This document shows positions 1-5,762 of a stretch of 10,571 bases of DNA, one piece after another. Source of the stretch: an uncultured bacterium (lineage in GTDB: Bacteria > Bacteroidota > Bacteroidia > Bacteroidales > Paludibacteraceae); NCBI GenBank assembly GCA_947074225.1, contig CAMTOX010000036.1, forward strand, positions 1 to 10,571. Direction: 5' to 3'. Positions within the stretch are counted from its first letter, which is position 1. Every line of letters starts with the position of its first letter. The notes under the pieces are model-generated. The model worked only from the letters and a program-made list of their open reading frames with translations. It was not told the DNA's origin and did no database searches. The position numbers and the translations under genes are program-made.

Positions 1-62
1 GGACACCACCAGTAGTTACACTATAGCACACACTCCTACCCTACACGACGCTCTTCCGATCT
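1..62 (+). other. Illumina P5 adapter contamination (not genomic)
   Basis: Bases 30-62 match the 33-base TruSeq read-1 primer, as I know it, at 31 positions (differences at 36 and 38) and end exactly in GCTCTTCCGATCT at base 62. Bases 1-21 align without gaps to the P5 flow-cell segment that precedes the index, at about 14 of 21 positions, including the terminal TACAC. The 8 bases between them (22-29, TATAGCAC) sit exactly where an i5 index lies. Their first six bases equal those of index D501 (TATAGCCT, from memory). The layout flow-cell part, 8-base index, primer is therefore complete. The scattered mismatches suggest low-quality read ends. Genomic sequence starts at about base 63. Confidence 0.96.
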
Positions 63-63
63 C

Positions 64-690
64 ATTTAAATACTTCTGCATGTTATTGGCTTGGATAGTG
101 AAATCAATCATATAGTTGTCTTTAGGCAACGTATAGATGAAATCCAATGAGCTGTTTTCGCCCACAGGCAATGTCATTGTTACTATAACAGTAGAGTCTT
201 CGGCAGTAAACACATCGGTAACAAAGTAAAGGCTACTGGTGTTTAATACGCGGTTGTTTACTGTTTGTAAAGTAAAGTCCAAAGTGCTTTCATCGCCTTC
301 AAAAAGAATTAGAGGTTTCTGGTCGTAAGTTTTATAATCTTTCAACTCAGCAGAATAGATTCTACCTCCTTTGTTAGTGAATACAAGTTTCAACAGCTCT
401 GTTTCAACCGTATAGAACTCCTCTTGTCCTGTTGCAACATAGGCAAACTCTCCATAACGGGCAATGAGTTGTGTCGAGTCGGTATCGTCTGCAAAATCTT
501 GCTTCAAGCGCTCTTCTTCTTTTGCAGCCATTTCAATAGCCTCTATGCGTGCAGCTTCATTTACTGCTGCTATAGAGTCGCGCATGCGTTGTTGTTCGGC
601 TAATTGCTCTTCCGAAGGACGATTCAACCAATTAAAGCCGAAAATCATCACAAAAATCAGAATAAAGCCAATGACGGTGTTTTTATCCAT
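64..690 (-). CDS. yidC: Membrane protein insertase YidC, 3'-truncated at the contig end
   Basis: YidC inserts and folds inner-membrane proteins, alone or with the Sec translocon. The 209 genomic residues begin MDKNTVIGF, typical of Bacteroidales YidC. One membrane segment (about residues 5-22) is followed by a charged linker rich in Glu, Ala and Arg (about 26-65), then the start of the large periplasmic beta-sandwich domain (about 75-209). Family members here usually exceed 600 residues, so the five-helix insertase core is missing. The loss is not biological: the frame runs into sequencing adapter at base 63, and translation through it adds the tail EIGRASCRVG, a familiar adapter artefact, before a chance stop at 16-18. 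The start is ATG at 688-690. The gene lies 48 nt downstream of pyrG on the same strand and has no obvious promoter of its own, so co-transcription is likely. Identity is inferred from the N-terminal region only. Confidence 0.92.
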
Positions 691-738
691 TTCTTATGGG
701 TTAATTATTTATTTCTTTCTTGCTATTTCTTTTTTCTA

Positions 739-2340
739 TTATTGAGAGATTGCTGCCTCAATAAAACGTACAAAGAGAGGGTGTGGATTCAATACGGTGC
801 TGCTATATTCCGGGTGGAATTGTGCTCCGATAAACCATTTATGATCTTTCAACTCAATAATCTCGGCCAAGTTTGTGTCGGGGTTAATACCGGTTAGCAT
901 CATGCCATTCTTTTCAAACTCCTCTTTAAAGGCATTGTTGAACTCAAAGCGATGACGGTGACGTTCGTAAATTAACTCCTTATCGTAGATTGAGGCGGCA
1001 CGACTACCATCGGTAAGACGGCAGGCATATGATCCTAAACGCATACTACCTCCTTTGTCGAGCACTGTTTTTTGCTCTTCCATCATATCAATGACTTTAT
1101 GAGTGGTGGTAGGGTCTATCTCGGTAGTATGTGCATCTTGATAGTTCAATACATTGCGAGCAAACTCAATAGCCATACATTGCATACCGAAACAGATGCC
1201 TAAGCAAGGTACATTATGTTCGCGTGCATATTGAGCAGCTATGATTTTACCTTTTACGCCACGTTCGCCAAAACCTGGAGCTATAAGAATACCATCGTAG
1301 CCCGAAAGGGTTTCGCCGGCATTTGCCACAGTAATATCATCCGAGAGAATAAGGTCTAATTTCAACTTACGGTCATTATAGGCCGAAGCATGAATTAGAG
1401 ACTCTATGATTGATTTATAAGCATCGGGTAGGCGTACATATTTACCCACCAAAGCTATCTTAACCTCTTGGGTTGCTGTTTTAAGTTTGTTCAAGAAGAA
1501 GTTCCAGTCGTCCATCTTCGCTGTAGTAGCTTGCGGATCCATGCCTAATTTGTTAAGCACTACGGTATCTAATCCCTCTTGTTGCATGCGCACAGGAACC
1601 TCGTAAATTGTTTTCACGTCGGCACTTTCAATTACCGAAGAGGCATCGACATTACAGAATAAAGCCACCTTTTTACGTACCTCAGGGGTAATAGGGTGTT
1701 CAGCGCGAAGTACTAACACATCGGGTTGTACTCCCTCTTGTTGTAGCTCTTTCACCGAATGTTGTGTAGGCTTAGTTTTCAGCTCACCTGCAGCGGCAAC
1801 ATAAGGAACGTAGGTTAAGTGAATGCAAAGGCAATCTTTACCCAACTCCCAACGTAACTGACGTACACTCTCAATATATGGTAACGACTCAATATCGCCC
1901 ACAGTACCACCAATTTCAGTAATTACGAAGTCGAACTCACCATTGTTACCCAATTGTTTAACGTTACGTTTAATCTCATCGGTAATGTGAGGAATTACTT
2001 GTACGGTCTTGCCTAAGAAGTCACCACGACGTTCGCGGCTAATGACATTCTGATAAACACGACCACTGGTAATGTTGTTTGCTTTATGAGTCTCTACATT
2101 TAAGAAACGTTCGTAGTGACCTAAGTCAAGGTCGGCCTCATGACCATCGACAGTAACATAGCACTCGCCATGTTCATAAGGGTTTAGTGTGCCTGGATCA
2201 ATATTGATATATGGATCTAACTTCTGATTTGTTACACGGTATCCGCGAGCTTGTAAAAGCTTTCCTAACGATGCCGAAATAATTCCTTTACCTAATGACG
2301 AGGTAACACCTCCTGTTACAAAAATGTACTTTGTTGCCAC
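739..2340 (-). CDS. pyrG: CTP synthase (glutamine-hydrolysing)
   Basis: Makes CTP from UTP with ATP and glutamine, the last step of de novo pyrimidine nucleotide synthesis in the cytoplasm. With the GTG start at 2338-2340 the protein has 533 residues, the usual family length. The N-terminal synthetase domain (about 1-270) carries the P-loop-like GGVTSSLGKG (10-19), DPYINIDPGTLNP and HGECYVTVDGHEADLDLGHY. The class I glutamine amidotransferase domain (about 290-533) has the nucleophile Cys383 in GICFGMQ and the His509/Glu511 pair in FHPEYSS. No key residue is missing. The open frame continues 14 codons upstream to a TTG, but that codon is the end of a TACCTTTG promoter box, so it should not be in the mRNA. 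Starting at GTG gives VATKYIFVTGG, which lines up with the usual family N-terminus. There is no clear Shine-Dalgarno site, only an A-rich stretch, as is common in Bacteroidota. yidC follows on the same strand. Confidence 0.97.
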   Translation of the reverse strand: MATKYIFVTGGVTSSLGKGIISASLGKLLQARGYRVTNQKLDPYINIDPGTLNPYEHGECYVTVDGHEADLDLGHYERFLNVETHKANNITSGRVYQNVISRERRGDFLGKTVQVIPHITDEIKRNVKQLGNNGEFDFVITEIGGTVGDIESLPYIESVRQLRWELGKDCLCIHLTYVPYVAAAGELKTKPTQHSVKELQQEGVQPDVLVLRAEHPITPEVRKKVALFCNVDASSVIESADVKTIYEVPVRMQQEGLDTVVLNKLGMDPQATTAKMDDWNFFLNKLKTATQEVKIALVGKYVRLPDAYKSIIESLIHASAYNDRKLKLDLILSDDITVANAGETLSGYDGILIAPGFGERGVKGKIIAAQYAREHNVPCLGICFGMQCMAIEFARNVLNYQDAHTTEIDPTTTHKVIDMMEEQKTVLDKGGSMRLGSYACRLTDGSRAASIYDKELIYERHRHRFEFNNAFKEEFEKNGMMLTGINPDTNLAEIIELKDHKWFIGAQFHPEYSSTVLNPHPLFVRFIEAAISQ

Positions 2341-2379
2341 AGCTTTATTCTTTTTTAAAATGGTTTGTGTACGAAAGTG

Positions 2380-2387
2380 CAAAGGTA
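2380..2387 (-). promoter_or_regulatory. Promoter -7 box for pyrG
   Basis: On the minus strand this reads TACCTTTG, an exact match to the Bacteroidetes sigma-ABfr -7 consensus TAnnTTTG. Transcription should begin a few bases downstream, near 2373-2376, giving a leader of about 35 nt before the GTG start. A TTTG that could be the -33 element lies about 27 nt upstream, further than the usual 17-23, so that half is weak. The same 8-mer precedes the M16 peptidase. Confidence 0.65.
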
Positions 2388-2558
2388 AAAAAAACCTTCA
2401 ACATATGGTATATTCAAATAATAAAAACTATTTATCTATCTTTTAATATGCTATATATCACTACACTTTTTGAGGTTTCACACTCCAAAGTATGTTTTTA
2501 AACATTTAAAATATACTCTGTTGAAAGAATTGTTATTTCTGTCAATGAGTAGAGAACT

Positions 2559-2969
2559 TTATTGTTTACGTTCAGAAATAGATTTCACAAAAGCATTTAG
2601 CTCTTCATTCTGACATAATTTACCATGATCGAGCACCACGCAGTCGAACTTACCGGTATTACATACTTTCATGTCGGGCAAGCGCAATATGCGCTGATGA
2701 AAGGTGTATTTCACCCCTTGTTGTGTCAAGTCTAACTCACATCTGAAGCTATCGCCCGATTTCAAGGGAGTTTTAAAAGCCATCTCTACTCGCGCCACCA
2801 CAAAGTCAATACCTTCGTTGTGCATTTTGGCGAAGCTAATGCCATTCTCAATCAAGAACTCATGGCGGGTATGTTCATAAAAGTGTTGGTAATTGGCATT
2901 GTTCACAATGCCTTGAAGGTCGCACTCATAGTCGCGCACCTTAAAGTCTAACTGATAAATAGATTTCAT
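2559..2969 (-). CDS. Acyl-CoA thioesterase, 4HBT (hotdog) family
   Basis: A 136-residue single-domain protein of the 4-hydroxybenzoyl-CoA thioesterase / YbgC-FadM type, predicted to hydrolyse an acyl-CoA or acyl-ACP thioester in the cytoplasm. The N-terminal block YECDLQGIVNNANYQHFYEH (residues 14-33) carries the family signature D-x-x-G-[IV]-V-N-N-x-x-Y-x-x-Y. Asp17 occupies the catalytic position known from Pseudomonas 4HBT, and Arg35/Glu37 fit the usual helix. The rest alternates in short beta-strand patterns typical of a hotdog fold, and the length is normal. The start is ATG at 2967-2969. The gene is last in a three-gene unit, 11 nt after the methyltransferase. The substrate cannot be told from sequence: members act on aromatic, short-chain or long-chain acyl groups, and neighbours do not decide it. 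No clear terminator hairpin follows it. Confidence 0.88.
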   Translation of the reverse strand: MKSIYQLDFKVRDYECDLQGIVNNANYQHFYEHTRHEFLIENGISFAKMHNEGIDFVVARVEMAFKTPLKSGDSFRCELDLTQQGVKYTFHQRILRLPDMKVCNTGKFDCVVLDHGKLCQNEELNAFVKSISERKQ

Positions 2970-2980
2970 ATAATGAATGA

Positions 2981-3652
2981 TTATTTTTTTCTTACTATGG
3001 TCAACCCATCGCGCAGTGGTAGTATCACCTTTTCTACACGTTGGTCGGCAGCCAAGACGTCGTTGAATGCCTGAATGGCTATGGTTTGGTGGTCGTTGGC
3101 AGCGGGTTCTTTTAGAAGTACCTTACCATCCCAAAGGGTATTGTCTATCAAGATAAAACCTCCAGATGGCACTTTAGGCAGTATCATCTCAAAGTAGTCG
3201 GCATATAAACGTTTGTCGGCATCAATGAAGACAAAGTCATACGTATGTTCCAATGTGGGGATAATGGTTATGGCATCGCCAATGTGTAGGCTCATCTTAT
3301 TGGCAAAAGGCGATTGCTCAAACTGTGTCAATATAAACTCTTGCAGTTCATCGTTAATCTCCAACGTATCTAAATGGCCATCTTCGGGCAGCCCTTCGGC
3401 CATACATAGTGAGGCATAGCCGGTAAAGGTGCCTATCTCTAAAATACGTTTCGGACGTACCATGGCGACCAACATTTTTAATATACGACCCTGTAGATGT
3501 CCCGATGCCATACGTGGGTTTACTACCTGAAGGTGAGTCTCCCGATAGCATTTTGATGCCCATTCAGGCTCGGTGTCGCTATGCGAACAGATATAATCAT
3601 GTATCTGCTCTTCGGCATTCTCTACTATCTTCGGCGCTTGTTTTAAATTCAT
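2981..3652 (-). CDS. SAM-dependent O-methyltransferase, COMT/CCoAOMT-like
   Basis: A 223-residue class I methyltransferase of the small-molecule catechol / caffeoyl-CoA O-methyltransferase type, predicted to move a methyl group from S-adenosylmethionine to a vicinal hydroxyl of a small substrate. Motif I is LEIGTFTGYA (71-80) and an acidic residue binding the SAM ribose is Glu98 in TLEIN. FVFIDADK (140-147) with Asp144, and LIDN (168-171) with Asp170-Asn171, match the three metal ligands of mammalian COMT (Asp141, Asp169, Asn170), so a divalent metal is expected. An N-terminal helical region (1-60) precedes the Rossmann fold. There is no signal peptide. The start is ATG at 3650-3652. It lies 46 nt after the M16 peptidase and 11 nt before the thioesterase. 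The physiological substrate in Bacteroidota is unknown to me. Confidence 0.9.
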   Translation of the reverse strand: MNLKQAPKIVENAEEQIHDYICSHSDTEPEWASKCYRETHLQVVNPRMASGHLQGRILKMLVAMVRPKRILEIGTFTGYASLCMAEGLPEDGHLDTLEINDELQEFILTQFEQSPFANKMSLHIGDAITIIPTLEHTYDFVFIDADKRLYADYFEMILPKVPSGGFILIDNTLWDGKVLLKEPAANDHQTIAIQAFNDVLAADQRVEKVILPLRDGLTIVRKK

Positions 3653-3698
3653 AGTGCTATATGGAAAGTGGAGTTCTAAAGAGTGAACCCCCCGATAG

Positions 3699-4916
3699 TT
3701 ATTCGAAAATTAATTGTGTTCTCTGTTCCGGATTAAAGAGCTGTTGGGCCAACCACTGTATCTGTTCGGCAGTGGTGTGATGTACTGCCTTGAGCACCTC
3801 TTTGTCGGTAATGAAACTATTTTTGTGTAAATAATATTTGGCCGATGCTAACAATACATTCTCACGGTTTTGGTTGCCAATAAGCAGCTGTCCCTCTACT
3901 TGGCGTTTTACCATCTCTAAGCTACGGCTGTTGAGGGGCTCACGGTAGAGCTTATCTAACTCTTTGTCGATAAGTTTCAGACAGCGTTGCACATATTTAG
4001 GGTCACAGCCAAAATAGATATTCCACACCCCGGTGTCGGTGTAAGAGGTGAGTCCGGACTCTATGTTGTAACAGAGTCCATGACGTTCGCGCACGCTCAT
4101 GTTTAAGCGGCTACTCATATAGGGTCCTCCTAAAACGGTGTTGAGCAGTACCAGCGGAATACGCTCGGGGTGTCCTAACGGGTAGCTGCGGTTTCCTAAG
4201 ATGCAGTGTGTTTGGAAAGTATCTTTATTTGTCTTTATCTGTTGTGGCGCGTAAGGTGCTATAGGTGCGCGTTCAAAACTACGCACCGTTGCCGGTACAT
4301 TGCAGTAATGTTCCACACGTTGTTGCCATTTCTTGAAGTCTAAAGCGCCCGAGGAGAAGCATACAATGCGGTCGGTGGTATAGCAACGTTTTGTAAAGGC
4401 ATGCATCATCTCACCATCAATGTTTTTAAGATACGCTTCCTTACCCAAAATGTTGCGACCAATGGTGGAGTGTGCAAAGAGCATCTCCTCAAACTCATCG
4501 TAGATGAGCTCCGAGGGAGAGTCGTTGTAACTCTGTATCTCGTCTAGTATCACATCGCGTTCCTTCTCCAACTCATGGTCGGGAAAGGTGGAATGGAAGA
4601 GAATGTCAGTAAGGAGCTCTAAGGCACGTTCGGCATAACGTGTTGGCACAGTGGCATAAATAAAGGTCTCCTCTTTGGTGGTGTAAGCGTCCAATTGTCC
4701 GCCAATGCCCTCCAATCGTTGTATAATATGCCAACTCTTTCTGTGTTCAGTGCCTTTAAAGAGCATATGCTCTACAAAGTGTGCCATGCCTTGCTCATGT
4801 TCCAGCTCATCGCGTGTGCCGGCATCTATGGCAAAACCTACATAGCACAACTCACTTTGCTCCGGTAAATGAAGCAAGCGAATGCCGTTTGGTAATATAT
4901 GATTTTGATAATTCAT
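3699..4916 (-). CDS. M16 family zinc metallopeptidase (insulinase/pitrilysin type)
   Basis: A 405-residue zinc peptidase of the M16 processing-protease group, which degrades or trims peptides in a clamshell formed by two related halves. The inverted zinc motif HFVEH is at 46-50 (His46, Glu49 as general base, His50). The third ligand is probably Glu126 in DVILDEIQSY, about 75 residues on, as expected. GGQLDAYTTKEETFIYATV (72-90) is the usual following block. The C-terminal half carries GGPYMSSRLNMSVRERHGLC (263-282), the typical M16 substrate-binding block, so both halves are present. I see no signal peptide, which suggests a cytoplasmic enzyme. I chose ATG at 4914-4916. The open frame extends eight codons further to a TTG lying inside a TACCTTTG promoter box, which is implausible as a start. 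It is the first gene of a unit with the methyltransferase and thioesterase. Confidence 0.94.
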   Translation of the reverse strand: MNYQNHILPNGIRLLHLPEQSELCYVGFAIDAGTRDELEHEQGMAHFVEHMLFKGTEHRKSWHIIQRLEGIGGQLDAYTTKEETFIYATVPTRYAERALELLTDILFHSTFPDHELEKERDVILDEIQSYNDSPSELIYDEFEEMLFAHSTIGRNILGKEAYLKNIDGEMMHAFTKRCYTTDRIVCFSSGALDFKKWQQRVEHYCNVPATVRSFERAPIAPYAPQQIKTNKDTFQTHCILGNRSYPLGHPERIPLVLLNTVLGGPYMSSRLNMSVRERHGLCYNIESGLTSYTDTGVWNIYFGCDPKYVQRCLKLIDKELDKLYREPLNSRSLEMVKRQVEGQLLIGNQNRENVLLASAKYYLHKNSFITDKEVLKAVHHTTAEQIQWLAQQLFNPEQRTQLIFE

Positions 4917-4937
4917 CTTTGCTAATGGTTTGATTTG

Positions 4938-4945
4938 CAAAGGTA
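4938..4945 (-). promoter_or_regulatory. Promoter -7 box for the M16 peptidase operon
   Basis: The minus strand reads TACCTTTG, an exact match to the Bacteroidetes TAnnTTTG -7 box and identical to the one before pyrG. Initiation a few bases downstream would leave a very short leader of roughly 15-18 nt before the ATG at 4916. A run of nine A residues lies just upstream. No convincing TTTG -33 element is seen; a TGTG about 17 nt upstream is the nearest candidate. Confidence 0.6.
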
Positions 4946-5122
4946 CGCTTTTTTTTTATCCTCACACCATGTAGCACTGTTCTCTAAATGTATCTATGCT
5001 TAAGCATGTGTGCTGTTTAATGATTACCCCATATTCACCTCAAATATATTCTAATAAAAAATGTATAAACAGCTCATGTAAGGATTTTAAGAGCTAAAAA
5101 ATAGTCTCTTTCTTCTCTCCAA

Positions 5123-5137
5123 AGCTCCTTTAGAGCT
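5123..5137 (+). repeat. Small hairpin next to the large inverted repeat
   Basis: AGCTC at 5123-5127 pairs with GAGCT at 5133-5137 around the loop CTTTA. Most of GAGCT can also pair with GGCTT (5195-5199), as an outward extension of the big palindrome after one A-C mismatch. The two pairings exclude each other. No run of T follows, so it does not look like a terminator on its own. Confidence 0.4.
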
Positions 5138-5138
5138 A

Positions 5139-5193
5139 TACCAAAGTCGAACCAAATTCGGATCCTAAGCCCCACTTTGGTTCGACTTTGGTA
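5139..5193. repeat. 18-bp perfect inverted repeat made of 11-nt units
   Basis: TACCAAAGTCGAACCAAA (5139-5156) is exactly complementary to the segment at 5176-5193, leaving a 19-nt loop that contains GGATCC. Beyond the perfect stem, after one A-C mismatch, pairing continues for about five to six more base pairs, including wobbles. The right arm is a degenerate tandem array with an 11-nt period: ACTTTGGTTCG (5174-5184), ACTTTGGTACG (5185-5195), GCTTTGTTCCC (5196-5206). The left arm shows the complement: CCAAAGTCGAA (5141-5151) and CCAAATTCGGA (5152-5162). It lies between divergent genes and has no T-run, so a classical terminator is unlikely. A dispersed repeat, a very small non-autonomous element or a protein-binding array are possible. 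Confidence 0.85.
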
Positions 5194-5426
5194 CGGCTTT
5201 GTTCCCTATTTGAAGGCACTTTACCTCTTGCGTGGGTTTTTACGAAATAGCATCACTCTGTTATATCATAAAATGAATAGTGACAGGTTGAATATTGTTG
5301 TGGCTTATAGGCAATATTTTTTAGGGGTTGTTTTTAAAAAAGATGTAGAGGTAAAACAGAAGGTTTGTTTATAAGTAGTAAATGGCAGTATCTGTTTTAG
5401 TTGCTAAAAAATGGTTACGATAACTA

Positions 5427-5458
5427 TTTGTAAATCTATTCATTTATCTGTATCTTTG
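5427..5458 (+). promoter_or_regulatory. Bacteroidetes-type promoter reading toward mnmA
   Basis: TTTG at 5427-5430 (-33 element) is followed after exactly 20 nt by TATCTTTG at 5451-5458, which fits the -7 consensus TAnnTTTG. Spacing lies within the 17-23 nt known for this promoter class. It is the best two-part match in the window. Transcription would begin near 5462-5465, about 300 nt before mnmA. No other good promoter lies between it and the gene, so a long leader is implied. Confidence 0.65.
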
Positions 5459-5719
5459 AAAAGTATTTCTTTTTATGTGTGTCTCTGTTTTTAATAGTCA
5501 TAACCAAAGGTTTATTATTGGTGTGGATGCTATTTCTCTTCCTATAGAAATGAAAATGCATTATATTTGAATAGAGAAAGAGCGGTGTTCATCTATTATT
5601 AACATTGAACATGTGGTTACGCAAGCATAAGAGAGGTGCTTTGACTGTTTAGGCAAACATAATGCGTTTGTGTTTAAATAGTTATTACAATAGACTTTTA
5701 ATCTGTATGTAACATCTCA

Positions 5720-5740
5720 AAGCGTTTATTGTGAACGCTT
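5720..5740 (+). repeat. Hairpin in the mnmA leader just before the start
   Basis: AAGCGTT (5720-5726) and AACGCTT (5734-5740) form a perfect 7-bp stem with a 7-nt loop, ending 22 nt before the mnmA ATG. There is no T-run. It could affect ribosome access or mRNA stability, but a hairpin this small can also arise by chance. Confidence 0.4.
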
Positions 5741-5762
5741 GTTGAGGCAAGAAAAGTTAAAG

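Larger units (their letters stand above)
4946..5762. other. Long AT-rich intergenic region between divergent genes
   Basis: About 820 nt separate the peptidase promoter from mnmA. I find no convincing protein gene: open frames are short, start at TTG or lack a ribosome site, and show no recognisable product. I see no tRNA. Structured items are a 12-bp perfect palindrome ATGCTTAAGCAT (4996-5007), a large inverted repeat of 11-nt units (5139-5193), a promoter reading right (5427-5458), and a small hairpin just before mnmA (5720-5740). The stretch from about 5463 to 5762 is best seen as the mnmA leader. A non-coding RNA there is possible but I have no family match. Confidence 0.6.

Noticed and set aside
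464..897. Two plus-strand open frames of 93 and 97 codons over the yidC/pyrG junction.
   Set aside because: They are antisense to clearly coding YidC and PyrG sequence, and carry low-complexity Ser or Leu-Phe runs typical of shadow frames.
2492..2505. ATGTTTTTAAACAT as a terminator for the thioesterase operon.
   Set aside because: A 6-bp all-AT-rich stem with a 2-nt loop is too weak for intrinsic termination, and it is not followed by a clear T-run on the minus strand.
5152..5165. AATTCGGATCC in the palindrome loop resembles an EcoRI-BamHI linker, suggesting vector sequence.
   Set aside because: The preceding base is A, so no full EcoRI site exists. The flanks are part of a native-looking inverted repeat in AT-rich DNA, and there is no other vector sequence nearby.
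5174..5195. GGTTCGA in the repeat looked like a tRNA T-loop.
   Set aside because: No acceptor stem, anticodon arm or D-arm can be built around it; it belongs to the 11-nt repeat unit.
5177..5374. A 65-codon open frame on the plus strand after the palindrome.
   Set aside because: It begins at a TTG inside the inverted repeat, has no ribosome site or upstream promoter, and shows no recognisable protein pattern.
4917..5762. The long intergenic gap as a site of a mobile element, CRISPR array or defence system.
   Set aside because: There is no transposase fragment, no target-site duplication I can define, no regularly spaced direct repeats with unique spacers, and flanking genes are intact.
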